From Phlegmacium glaucopus (lineage: Eukaryota > Basidiomycota > Agaricomycetes > Agaricales > Cortinariaceae), in the NCBI GenBank assembly GCA_015039465.1, contig MU130625.1, positions 89,593 through 153,592 of the forward strand: a DNA stretch of 64,000 nucleotides, given 5' to 3'. Of this stretch, positions 33,874 to 44,970 are shown in pieces; positions within the stretch are counted from its first letter, which is position 1, and each line of letters opens with the position of its first letter. The notes under the pieces are model-generated. The model was not told the DNA's origin and searched no databases. It was given only the letters and a program-made list of their open reading frames with translations. The position numbers and the translations under genes were made by a program.

Positions 33874-35132
33874 TGATGTAACTGCACAGAGGTTGTTGAG
33901 AAAAGGTGTATTTTCAAGATTATAAAATCTCTACTCAAAACAATCACTCAATCAAAACTTTATACAATCTTAATAATGCAAGTTGGGTTTTCTAGAAAGT
34001 ATAACCTTTCCAATATTTTGAATTCACTTCAACTAAACACACACAACAACAACAATAATTTGGATCAATTAAAGGATGATCAAACTTTGTAAGTGGTTTT
34101 GCAATTTATGGCTTGCACCAACAATCAGCAGAAGAATTCCTAAGACTTCTCTGATTGATTTACAATTTGTGTACACAAAAGTCCAAGACTTTGTTACAAC
34201 TTCAACACAATTGCATACACAAGAAGACCTCTTGCTTCTGCTATGACTTTAACACAACAACAACTTTTACAACAATTCAACAATTATTGCAACAAGTCAA
34301 ACAACTCTGAGAAACTGATTTATTTTCAAGTCCACTACTCAAAGACAAGTGTTCTTGCTCAATGTCTAAGACAGTGAGCTGTACTAGGTTGCAAATGAGG
34401 GGGGGAAAGAAAGAATCCAATTTTCTGACTATTTACAAACCCTGGGAGGTATTTTATACATTTGAGATATTTAAAAATAGATAATGTCCAAAAATAGATA
34501 TACTGGTTCCTGGTACCCTTACTTTGGTTCTGGCACCATGTGCACTCATTGTTCCTGAAAATATAGGGGTTGTCTATTTTTAGCCCCATGTTACTAATTT
34601 TAGGTAGTTTCCACCCCTCTTGGTGGGAACTGTGCCTATTGTGCCTGGAAACAATCTTTATGATTGTTCAGCACTCCCCCTATCCTTAATCATCATGATT
34701 CCCACACAATCACATGGTTCCACTATCTTGGTTATTCTGCTTCCACTGTTGCTAGGGCACCAACTTCCCCTGAATATTTATTAATAATATTCTGTTGCTC
34801 CAAAATCACACCCCATGACATTTGCTAACCCAATATTGTTTATTTAACTTTTCCTGTGCCAAGTCTATAAGGATATTCATGGATTTATTGGTTTTAATCC
34901 AGACATGCAATTTGTAGTGTAACAAATGATAGTCTATTGACCACACTTATTAACTATATGCATTTAAGTCACACAGTAATAGGTCTAATCAGCAGTTGTA
35001 GGGTAAACAACTCTGATTCCCTTGTCTATTATCAGTTGTATTAACCAGTTATTGGTGCATTAATTAATATTTATGCTGAAATAATAGATAAAAATTGCAA
35101 AAACCATGCTTATGCAGATTTAAATCATATCA
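33874..35132 (+). mobile_element. Solo LTR, family LTR-B (1259 bp)
   Basis: TGATGTAACTGCACAG..AAATCATATCA inserted in the X3 minisatellite with a perfect 4-bp TSD ACGT (33870-33873 and 35133-35136). Ends resemble LTR-A (TGATGTA..ATCA) but the interior is unrelated. No coding frame. Confidence 0.85.
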
Positions 35133-35136
35133 ACGT

Positions 35137-35650
35137 ACACACGTATGACGACGAATATACGTGTACCACGACGAATACATGTGTACGTCGATGAGTACAC
35201 GTGTACAACGACTAATACCCACCTACAACGGCGAGTACACACCAACGACGACGAATAGACGCCCACAACGACGAATACACCCCTACGACAACGAGTACAC
35301 GCCCACAACGACAAATACCCCCTACGACGACAAATAGACGCCCACAACGACAAATACCCCCCTACAACGATGAGCACACGCCCACGATGATGAATAGATG
35401 CCCACGACGACGAGTACACGTCCATGACGACGAATACCACCTACGATGACGAGTACACGCCCACGACGATGAATAGATGCCCACGATGATGAATAGACGC
35501 CCACGACGATGAATACCCCCCTACGACGGCGAGTACATGCCGGCGATGACCAATACCCCCCTACAACGACGACTACACACCCATGACGACGAACACCCAT
35601 GTACGACGAGGAATATACGTGTATGACGACGAGTACACCTGTTTCAACTA
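35137..35650. repeat. X3 minisatellite, outer part
   Basis: Complement of the GTCGTGGGCGTGTACTC array. The translated frames match those at 28105-28639 almost residue for residue, showing near-identity of the two copies. Confidence 0.88.
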
Positions 35651-35997
35651 CCAAGGACCCGTTTCGAGCACCAATACACCCATTTCAACCATCCATACAC
35701 CCATTTCACACTATTTCTACCACCCACCCACCCATTCACACCTATTTCTACACTCTACTCACCCATTTCTACACTTACCCACCTATTTTGACCATCTACT
35801 GCCTTTATTTCATTTTTCTTATATCAATTGAATACATTCTATGATTCTAATGTAATGTATTAGTAACTAATCCCCAGCAATCATCCATTTAAATTTAGAT
35901 TAATATGTTAGAAAAGTTAGAAAAAGATGAGTTAGTGGGAATTAACTTATAAGTATTGCAGTTCTGATCAGATCTGGTGGGGGACAGAAAAGTACTG

Positions 35998-36510
35998 CAC
36001 AAATATGCACTTGTCTACAAAGGCAAGGCCGGCAACGGCATTCATGCATTTACAGACTCTGATTGGGCTGCTGATCCCATCAAATGTCGCTCTGTAACAG
36101 GCTACTTCTTTAAATTAGCCGATGGTATTTTTAGCTGGACTAGCCAAGCTCAAAAAACCATAGCTCTGTCTTCCATGGAAGCAGAATACATGGCCATTAG
36201 TGATTGCAGTCGCCAAGCCATGTGGCTAAAGAACATGTTCACTGAATTGGGATTTCTGCTTTCAGCGATTCCCATATATGGTGATAACCAGGGTTCTATC
36301 TTCATAGCATCTAATCCCATACAAGAAGGATGCATCAAACACATTGATGTTCGTTATCACTTCATACAGCAATGTGTAGAAGACAAACACGTTGAACTAT
36401 CCTTCGTAGAAGGAGCTGAAAATACAGCTGACATGTTTACAAAGGACCTTGGTCATATCAAGTTCTTAAAGTTTAGGAGTCAATTGGGTCTTGAGTTTTA
36501 CTTGACTTAA
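35998..36510 (+). pseudogene. Copia RNase H, C-terminal part of pol
   Basis: Open frame continuing YLVGTHK..YALVYKGKAGNG, with the Copia RNase H signatures FTDSDWAADP, SSMEAEYMA, YGDNQGSI, HIDVRYHF and TKDLGHIKF, then a stop at 36508-36510. No internal stop is present, so this part of the element has decayed less than gag and integrase. It lost its upstream RT through the X3 insertion and the inversion. Confidence 0.88.
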
Positions 36511-36660
36511 TCCTGAAATAAGGAACCACCAGGTACTTGCAATAGATTTGCAAGTCGTACTTTGGTGGAAGAGGGCGAAGGAGAGGCTGCCTATACCCTC
36601 ATGTATCTACGGATACAATAACCACTACTACTATTGCTCAATGCATTACCATGCACTTAG

Positions 36661-36670
36661 CAAGGGGGTG
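36661..36670 (+). promoter_or_regulatory. Copia polypurine tract
   Basis: CAAGGGGGTG lies immediately before the 3' LTR, the position of the plus-strand primer. Confidence 0.65.
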
Positions 36671-37004
36671 TGTTAAACAAGTAGTTTATCTTATCTCTTT
36701 AGATTAGATTACATTAGATACTTGTAGTGTAGATGTCCGTACTACCGGACCAACGTGTGATAGCCATCACACATGTGCGATCCTTATCACGCACATGCTA
36801 CCCCAGGTAGCTTCTAGGGGCTGTGCCAATAGTGCACACAGACCATCTACAATAGTATATAAGCAGTAGATACACCGCTAATATACTTCACTTGGATATA
36901 CATCTAAGTACCTAGTTAGTAGCACACTCTACATACCAAAGGTAAGCTAGTAAGATGACCATGACCAGCTCTGCACTTGTTAGCAACTAGTTTGCTGCGC
37001 AACA
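36671..37004 (+). repeat. Copia 3' LTR (334 bp)
   Basis: TGTTAAACAAGTAG..GCTGCGCAACA; same length as the 5' LTR with mostly transition differences. Confidence 0.92.
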
Positions 37005-37636
37005 TGGACTACATATGCCTGCTGGTCCTGAACCCACCTGTAAGCCCTGTGCACAACCAAAACATTACCTAGTACAAAAACCTAAGGCCCCATTACAAAG
37101 GATGCTATTGTGCATAAGACAACAGAAAAACCCATTTTGACAAAGAAACACAAAGATGGTGACTCACCATGCAGAAGTCATGAAGCTCTGTGAAAAGGGC
37201 AAAAAAATTGTGCCAGGTATAGAGGTGAGAGGTCATACCTATAATTGCCTCGTCAATTTAGCTATCATTGACGTTCCTAGATGGAAACAGAGTAACGCTG
37301 TCAGCCGGTCAGGGGGTCACGGATGTCACCATGTGTGACACTTTTCGGAAGTTTTCGTCCTGCATAAATCTATTAATGCATAACCCAATAGCTGTTCCCC
37401 AGGCTATGCAGTATGAGAGCTTCAACTGTACTACTTACATCCGTAGATGGCCGTTTTTCCCACCGACCGTACCGTCATGGCTTTAGAAATCCATTGACGG
37501 TGACGGCAACGGCATAACCGTTGCCGTCATGCCACCGTATACCTACGGCCGTTAGCCATTACGGCACGGTGCGCACCCCTACATGGTGCTGTCCGGTGCT
37601 CTCCGGTACCGGCAAGACGGCCCCTAGTTGTCTGAT
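37005..37636. other. Intergenic, with a GC-rich MITE remnant
   Basis: 37440-37585 contains CCGTTGCCGTCA-type inverted motifs and ends in CACGGTGCGCACCCCTA, the complement of a common hAT terminus (TAGGGGTGCGCACCG). The left end is not clear. Elsewhere no gene is recognised. Confidence 0.45.
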
Positions 37637-37858
37637 GCAATCAGATATGCCTTTTGTTCAACCCTGTGCCCACTTGCTTGATGTGAGGCATTAAATGAGA
37701 GATATCAGGTGAGGTAGGGGTGATAGACTTCAAAACAAACAAACAATACGTTCAATTGACAGTCCGCAGCAGTTATAGAGAAATAGTGATAGTACAAAAG
37801 GGGTACAGACTCAGAGATGCAAAGGTGAGACTACGGAACGAGCCCATCATATTGAAAC

Positions 37859-38591
37859 TTAAACCATGCCTATGGCTGCATCGACAGAATAAATGTTCTT
37901 GTAGAATGAAAGTGACTCAAGCCCAGCTATAAATCAGGGACATGAACAAAATTATTGGTGGAAACTGTGCTAAGAAACTTACTGTTTGAATCATCTTTAC
38001 CGCCAAAAGCAATAATGGACCCAAAGGCACCATAAGGAACCCCATCCGTTCCGGGATCCCCAAATGGCCCTCGATGCATTGGGAGTAAGGTTTAAATGAT
38101 TTGTATCAGTGGATGAAAAAGAAGACCAACCCTTGAGCTCAATTAAATCAGCAGGAGCCTGAGCCTCAGAGTCGAAGATGATGAAACCAATGGTGCGAAG
38201 TTGTCCATCATCCCCGGATTCCTTGACGCCAAAAACACCCACAAGGTGTTTGCCTGTGAATGGTGAGTATAGGTGAGCTTGATAAGTTCGAAACGATGCA
38301 CCTGGAAAAACGACGGTTTCAACATTGCCGGCAACACGACCATGCATGACAACGTGGGGATCGTCGTTTATCATATTGTAGGTGATTCGGATCCCGTTAA
38401 CTTTTGACCGTGTCCAAATTTCGACCTGTGTGATATTTGATATGTTCTGCTCGGAAGGCCAAAGGCCCTCTGAAAAAAAGTTATCAAATTGCCACAAAAG
38501 GCGTACATATACACCCACCTGCGACAAGGTCGTCGAAAGGTTGGCCGAGCAATGTGCCAACGGCCTGAGTTGAGGTAACAGCGGAGATCAT
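37859..38591 (-). CDS. Jacalin-like lectin, left copy (4 exons, 188 aa)
   Basis: Exons 38591-38519, 38469-38131, 38069-37983 and 37926-37859, total 567 nt, all GT..AG with introns of 49, 61 and 56 nt. The product has the jacalin beta-prism pattern: GQPFDD near the start, ITQVEIWTRSKVNGIRITY, an HG turn, a central VFPGASF strand, LRTIGFIIF, then GPFGD..GVPYGAFGSIIAFGG and a terminal LESLSFY. Jacalin-type lectins bind sugars (mannose or galactose); no signal peptide is visible, fitting a cytoplasmic lectin. Unlike the right copy the frame passes the position of the right-copy stop (ATTTAT instead of ATTTAA) and ends ten codons later. No stops or frameshifts, so it may be active. Confidence 0.8.
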
Positions 38592-38676
38592 AGCAGAGGG
38601 TAGATTGTGGGTCGCGGTAGTGACTGAAGTGCGCCCAGTGAATAGCTGTGAAAGAAAATCAGTCAACCTCCAGATC

Positions 38677-38684
38677 TTTATATA
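38677..38684 (-). promoter_or_regulatory. TATA box of the left lectin gene
   Basis: TATATAAA on the minus strand, 86-93 nt upstream of the ATG, mirrored exactly in the right copy. Confidence 0.6.
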
Positions 38685-39734
38685 CCAGCCTGAGCGTGTA
38701 TGTATTAGAACCCCAAATATGCACACCGGTACGCCGCACCAATGCGAGTCGGTCCAACTCGGAGTCTCAAGTTGTGTTATCGCTAAACCTATCATAGCAC
38801 CCGGGCCTTCGACGAGTTCGGAGTTCCTTCAAGTTCAAGTCCTCATGTAGTGCTGAGATGCACTGATTTGGATCCCGATTCTCGATAGCACAGAGCCAAT
38901 GACCATGCTGACGCAGGGAAGATCTTGGAAAGATCCGTACATCTTTCGAGGCGTTCAGAACTTCACACCCAACAGGATAGGACAAAATTATCTAATGGCA
39001 CTTTTTATTCAGCTCCATGTCACATGTCACATGTGTTGACCTTCGAAATTCTTTTAGGAAAGAGACTTTCAATGAATCTTGAGAGCTACATATCTCCCAG
39101 GTGACGAAATGACGAAATGTCACCGGTCACAGAGCTTATCTTGATGCCGCGGCCGCGGCCTTGGAAAAATCGACATCGATCATGATCACGTTCAAATCAT
39201 GTTTTAGAAAAGGTCAATTCAGTTCCCATTTTTGGACTGATTTTGTTGTCACCAGCACCAGCCTAGGACCTGACAAGTTCCCATCCTAGTCAGATTGCAT
39301 CAATTGATACGCAGGAATACTACGATACATCACAAAGGTCTGTGGGTATACCCCTGGCATGCAACCGACATGGATATTTTGATTGTATTGTTCTGAACAA
39401 TACTAACAGTTTGTAATGGACCCGATTTCAGGGAAACGGACTTGACAATGACATTCACCGTCGCGTACGGTATAGGGTATAGGGTATCATGTCCTCTGTC
39501 ATCGAAGACATCAAATGTTCAGTGCATGCACTGGTCACAAGTTGACTACCAACGTACTAGAGTGACATCACTACTGCTATATGCACAAATACTAAACATA
39601 AACACGGCTTCGATGTATGGAGCTGGCGGCTGACCTGCCCCTTCTGATCCATAAAGAATGGCGGTGACAACCTGGAAGGATGCAAGAAGGATGAGAATCA
39701 AATTTTCGAATGTGCTGATAGAAACAAAAAACCT

Positions 39735-42336
39735 GGCGCTTATCTTGATCTTGATGCAGCGGCCGCGGCCTTCAAAAAAGGGACATCGATCAAGTTCAAA
39801 TCATGTTTTAGAAAAGGTCAATTCAGTTCCCATTTTCGGACTGACTTTGTTGTACCAGCACCAGCCTCCTGACCAGTCCCATCCAAGTCAGATTACATTA
39901 ATTGATACGCAGGAATACTATGATACATCGGAAAAGTCTGTGGGTGTACCACTGGCATGCAACCGACATGGATATTTTGATTGTATTGTTCTGAACAGTA
40001 CTAACAGTTTGTAATGGACCCGATTTCAGGAAAACGGGCCTGACAATGACATTCACCGTCGCGTACGGTATAGGGTATAGGGTATCTCCGACATCGAAGA
40101 CCTCAAATGGTTCAGTGCATGCGCCGGACCTGATAAGGGACATACGACACTCGTTTACTGACTTCACTTTGGTACTTCAGTAACTTCACACACTTCAAAT
40201 AGCCGCTGCCGTTGACTTCAACACTAAACGTGATGACGGTCCGCAAATAAAAGGAGTTTCGTACCCAAACATTGCGGGGTGCGATCTCGGAGTTACTGAA
40301 ACTTGAACTAGTCATACATGGTCCTTGATAACCCCGAGAATGGCAACAATAACCAGTAGCAGTAAACCCTCAGATCTTCTGGTACTAGAAGAACCGACTA
40401 GAATCACCCAAAAGATGGAGATCTGTGAAGCGACATCAGGGGTTTCACAATTTGCCTTTTTCCGCTTGTGCAAAGGGAATTCAACTTTTGGAAAACCCGC
40501 AACAAGTCAACAGAGTCAGGACTGTCAGGTGCCCAAACTAAAGAAAAAAGGTGGAAATTCAGTCATAAAAATAGTGCTAATTTTTTAACTTGTCATAGTA
40601 GGCACAAACAAAAATCGGACAAAGTAAACTACTCTGTGAACTTAGTGATGCCAATGATGCGGTCCTCTCTGCACACGTTTACGACAACTTGATCCCATAA
40701 ACTGGCACTTGCTTGTTTTCTAGTGGGAATGCGGAACTCGGGCCTCTGGAATCTCCTCACGACTACCCCCCCCAATAATAATCTCTCTGGCAATTCAAAG
40801 AGATGTGTTCCCGCTTTTCAGATAACTTGAGAGAGACCTCTCGACTCGCATTTTGAGTCCAGAGCGGAATAATGGCGCTCTCGTTTTGCTTATTTCAACA
40901 ACAGACAACAGAATACGAAGGAGAACTCAGAAGATCGCCTACTATGCGATGTTTCGCCAATTCAGTCGCCGTAAGTCATCCCCCTCAACGACACACATCC
41001 TCGCACACCACTCACTCCCTCTGGACTCTAATTCGAGTCATCCTCCGATCCTCGGATTCGAAACGTTATGACACTTGTCAACAACTACGGCCTTTGTCAT
41101 ATTCAATTTCTGATGGTTGACAATGCCGCCTTACGGTATGATATCGATTCAGCCACTGGCACTCACTCATTCGTACATCCATTGATTTCGTCAGAAAGGG
41201 GTCCGTCCGTATACCGACATGCGCCAATCTTACTGAATAAAATTCACATTTGGAGATAATTCTTTGAACTTTATTCTGTCAAAACGTCGCCGTTAATGTC
41301 CTATATACACAGGACGATATTAGCCGGCATCAGACCAAGGTCGTGGTAAGTTTACCCATACCCAGCTCAAGCGTCAAAGGAGGTTGCTTTACGTGTCAAT
41401 GCATGTCAGGTAAGTAATCGCAAGCCTCCGTCGTCGTCAAGAGAACGTGAGGCTCGAATCGCCTATGCCGCACTGACATCCCTCCAAAATCCAGGCCTAA
41501 CTGGTAACCTGGACGTCTGGGCGTGGTCCGCTGTCCAGTACTCAGAAGTTCACACACCTTACTGCTATGTTTAGCGCTTTACCTTACCTCATTGCTATGT
41601 TTAGAACAAACGCCGTCCCAGTGCACCGTCATGCTCGTGATGCCCTTCCAAAAATCAGATGGTCCAATCTTCGAACTTCGTTTTCAGAGGAACTACCTTT
41701 GTCACAGGGAAAAAGAAACACGGGCATGAATATCTGATAGCGTTACGAGTCCCCTTTATATGGGCTCGTTCTTATAAGCGGGACTTTCAAGGTAACGCTT
41801 GAGTGTCGGGTAACTTCCGTGATTGCACGTGATTATGGTTGATGGGCTATTTTCGGTGCACAAACTTAGACTTGAAGTGGGACTGGTACATGCCACGCGG
41901 AGCGATGGCCCTCACCCACAAGTTTTTCTATGTCATTTTGAAGGGAAAAAACCATAAAATAAATTCCCGTTCACCCTCCACCACGGGGATTGTACAACAA
42001 GGAAAACATTTCAAGGTGACTTCTTTCAGCACTTAGGTAACTAACGGGACTAGCAACGGGTTGCGCATTCGATAATCGATGTCTTTGATGTCAGAAGACG
42101 TGATACGTACCCTAATATCAGATCCAATTCCCATCGTAGGTGTGTCGGTATATTGTATTCGCATACACCTATTAATCCGCTCTGTCAGCTCATGTCAGCT
42201 GGTGCCCAAGGACAAAAACGGAATTTAATTCAAGTTGGTGCAAGTCGGATTGCCGACAACCTGAAATGCGATTTATGCTTGAAGCTTGATCGATTGCTTG
42301 TCACGAAGATTTGCTAAACGAAGAACATTAATATCG
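39735..42336. other. Spacer between inverted-repeat arms; contains a third partial copy of arm sequence
   Basis: 39740-40120 repeats in direct orientation the part of the left arm at about 39127-39510 (GCGGCCGCGGCC, GATACGCAGGAATACTA and GGTATAGGGTATAGGG landmarks), more diverged than the arms are from each other. 40850-41260 has short frames (one starts MALSFCLFQQQ) with no known domain. 41740-41840 is a 100-bp direct repeat of 44605-44720 outside the right arm. Nothing else is recognised. Confidence 0.6.
41740..41840 (+). repeat. Direct repeat, copy 1 (partner at 44605-44720)
   Basis: Shared landmarks: TTACGAGTCCC, TTCTTATAAGCGGGA, GGTAACTTCCGTGATTGCAC. The partner has an extra internal TAACACTTGGG duplication. 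Confidence 0.8.
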
Positions 42337-43392
42337 AGGTTTTTTGTTTCTATCAGCACATTCGAAAATTTGATTCTCATCCTTCTTGCATCCTTCCAGG
42401 TTGTCACCGCCATTCTTTATGGATCAGAAGGGGCAGGTCAGCCGCCAGCTCCATACATCGAAGCCGTGTTTATGTTTAGTATTTGTGCATATAGCAGTAG
42501 TGATGTCACTCTAGTACGTTGGTAGTCAACTTGTGACCAGTGCATGCACTGAACATTTGATGTCTTCGATGACAGAGGACATGATACCCTATACCCTATA
42601 CCGTACGCGACGGTGAATGTCATTGTCAAGTCCGTTTCCCTGAAATCGGGTCCATTACAAACTGTTAGTATTGTTCAGAACAATACAATCAAAATATCCA
42701 TGTCGGTTGCATGCCAGGGGTATACCCACAGACCTTTGTGATGTATCGTAGTATTCCTGCGTATCAATTGATGCAATCTGACTAGGATGGGAACTTGTCA
42801 GGTCCTAGGCTGGTGCTGGTGACAACAAAATCAGTCCAAAAATGGGAACTGAATTGACCTTTTCTAAAACATGATTTGAACGTGATCATGATCGATGTCG
42901 ATTTTTCCAAGGCCGCGGCCGCGGCATCAAGATAAGCTCTGTGACCGGTGACATTTCGTCATTTCGTCACCTGGGAGATATGTAGCTCTCAAGATTCATT
43001 GAAAGTCTCTTTCCTAAAAGAATTTCGAAGGTCAACACATGTGACATGTGACATGGAGCTGAATAAAAAGTGCCATTAGATAATTTTGTCCTATCCTCAG
43101 GCTGTTGGGTGTGAAGTTCTGAACGCCTCGAAAGATGTACGGATCTTTCCAAGATCTTCCCTGCGTCAGCATGGTCATTGGCTCTGTGCTATCGAGAATC
43201 GGGATCCAAATCAGTGCATCTCAGCACTACATGAGGACTTGAACTTGAAGGAACTCCGAACTCGTCGAAGGCCCGGGTGCTATGATAGGTTTAGCGACAA
43301 CACAACTTGAGACTCCGAGTTGGACCGACTCGCATTGGTGCGGCGTACCGGTGTGCATATTTGGGGTTCTAATACATACACGCTCAGGCTGG

Positions 43393-43400
43393 TATATAAA
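43393..43400 (+). promoter_or_regulatory. TATA box of the right lectin gene
   Basis: TATATAAA 86-93 nt before the ATG at 43486, in a position that would place transcription start near 43425. Confidence 0.6.
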
Positions 43401-43485
43401 GATCTGGAGGTTGACTGATTTTCTTTCACAGCTATTCACTGGGCGCACTTCAGTCACTACCGCGACCCACAATCTACCCTCTGCT

Positions 43486-44188
43486 ATGATCTCCGCTGTT
43501 ACCTCAACTCAGGCCGTTGGCACATTGCTCGGCCAACCTTTCGACGACCTTGTCGCAGGTGGGTGTATATGTACGCCTTTTGTGGCAATTTGATAACTTT
43601 TTTTCAGAGGGCCTTTGGCCTTCCGAGCAGAACATATCAAATATCACACAGGTCGAAATTTGGACACGGTCAAAAGTTAACGGGATCCGAATCACCTACA
43701 ATATGATAAACGACGATCCCCACGTTGTCACGCATGGTCGTACTGCCGGCAATATTGAAACCGTCGTTTTTCCAGGTGCATCGTTTCGAACTTATCAAGC
43801 TCACCTATACTCACCATTCACAGGCAAACACCTTGTGGGTGTTTTTGGCGTCAAGGAATCCGGGGATGATGGACAACTTCGCACCATTGGTTTCATCATC
43901 TTCGACTCTGAGGCTCAGGCTCCTGCTGATTTAATTGAGCTCAAGGGTTGGTCTTCTTTTTCATCCACTGATACAAATCATTTAAACCTTACTCCCAATG
44001 CATCGAGGGCCATTTGGGGATCCCGGAACGGATGGGGTTCCTTATGGTGCCTTTGGGTCCATTATTGCTTTTGGCGGTAAAGATGATTCAAACAGTAAGT
44101 TTCTTAGCACAGTTTCCACCAATAATTTTGTTCATGTCCCTGATTTATAGCTGGGCTTGAGTCACTTTCATTCTACAAGAACATTTAA
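43486..44188 (+). CDS. Jacalin-like lectin, right copy (4 exons, 178 aa)
   Basis: Exons 43486-43558, 43608-43946, 44008-44094 and 44151-44188 (537 nt). All phases join correctly, giving GQPFDDLVA-EGLWPSEQ across intron 1, ELK-GPFGD across intron 2 and DDSN-TGLESL across intron 3. It has the same jacalin-type pattern as the left copy, from which it differs at a few residues (THGRTAGNIE against MHGRVAGNVE) and by an earlier TAA stop. The two genes point away from each other with 4.9 kb between their start codons, so each keeps its own promoter within the duplicated arm. The family is confident; the ligand is unknown. Confidence 0.82.
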
Positions 44189-44604
44189 TCTCTCGATGCA
44201 GCCATAGGCATGGTTTAAGTTTCAATATGATGGGCTCGTTCCGTAGTCTCACCTTTGCATCTCTGAGTCTGTACCCCTTTTGTACTATCACTATTTCTCT
44301 ATAACTGCTGCGGACTGTCAATTGAACGTATTGTTTGTTTGTTTTGAAGTCTATCACCCCTACCTCACCTGATATCTCTCATTTAATGCCTCACATCAAG
44401 CAAGTGGGCACAGGGTTGAACACAAGGCACATCTGATTGCTGTAAAGTATGCATGTGGACGGGTATGGCCAACCTTAGTATATGGGTCCATGGGATGGCA
44501 TCTACAGGTACAGGATAATCGGAACCCGCAAACAACCGCCATCATTCTGCTTGTCAAATGCATATCAATGAACTGTACACAAAGACCATCATGATGGCCT
44601 GTCA

Positions 44605-44720
44605 TTACGAGTCCCTTTTAGGGACTTGTTCTTATAAGCGGGAATTTCAAGGTAACACTTGGGTAACGCTTGAGTGTCTGGTAACTTCCGTGATTGCACA
44701 TGATGATGGTTGGTTGGCTT
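44605..44720 (+). repeat. Direct repeat, copy 2 (partner at 41740-41840)
   Basis: Lies about 165 bp outside the right arm of the inverted repeat; see partner entry for shared landmarks. Confidence 0.8.
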
Positions 44721-44970
44721 TTCGCAGGACCTTATATTACTACCTCGACTGACACCTTGCTGAATTACTAAGCATGCTTTGTATTGATACATTCATTTTT
44801 ACATGTTAAGGAAAAAAGGATGTGAAAGAGTAAGAAATGAGTACTCAGACCATCCAAATAGGGATGCTGCACATCAGTAAATTCGGGGTCCGCTTACCGG
44901 CACCAGACAGCACTGGGCAGCGCCATAGTGCCATAGTAATGGGTCCTTTATTTACAGCACTGTCAAGCAT

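Larger units (their letters stand above)
33130..35997 (-). mobile_element. hAT-like element X, copy X3 (2868 bp with LTR-B inside)
   Basis: Reverse orientation: left end GAGGTCTTTGCTGTGATCC, right end GGGGGACAGAAAAGTACTG. Left octamer CCATTTTG (33122-33129) belongs with X2; right octamer CACAAATA (35998-36005) matches TATTTGTG at 30303-30310 beside X2. Subterminal TCTGATCAGA arrays at 33150-33400 and next to the right end; minisatellite at about 33780-33870 and 35137-35650. Confidence 0.88.
13213..37004 (+). mobile_element. Ty1/Copia retrotransposon, expanded to 23.8 kb by nested insertions
   Basis: Two 334-bp LTRs in the same orientation (13213-13546 and 36671-37004) bound one set of Copia modules in order: gag, protease, integrase, reverse transcriptase, RNase H. 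Insertions found inside: LTR-A2, mini-X, the whole Gypsy-1 (itself holding LTR-A3, Y, X2 and a MITE), LTR-C, and X3 (itself holding LTR-B). Removing insertions at their TSDs restores the Copia frame at each junction I checked. The segment 30.1-33.1 kb is inverted. The LTRs differ at several positions and the element lacks a clean TSD (CAGAC against TGGAC). Confidence 0.88.
37637..39734. repeat. Left arm of a 2.1-kb inverted repeat
   Basis: Pairs with 42337-44440. In the lectin half coordinates mirror exactly (sum 82077); in the inner half the sum is 82071 because the right arm has a 6-bp insertion near 43098. Differences are sparse. The arm carries the minus-strand lectin gene and its upstream region. 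Confidence 0.93.
42337..44440. repeat. Right arm of the 2.1-kb inverted repeat
   Basis: Reverse complement of 37637-39734. Ends abruptly on the inner side at AGGTTTTTTG and on the outer side near GATTGCTG. Confidence 0.93.

Noticed and set aside
13208..37009. Target duplication of the Copia element
   Set aside because: CAGAC (left) and TGGAC (right) share only three of five positions; not good enough to claim.
40853..41259. A gene in the inverted-repeat spacer
   Set aside because: Overlapping short frames in two phases, low-complexity Ser/His-rich, with no splice model.
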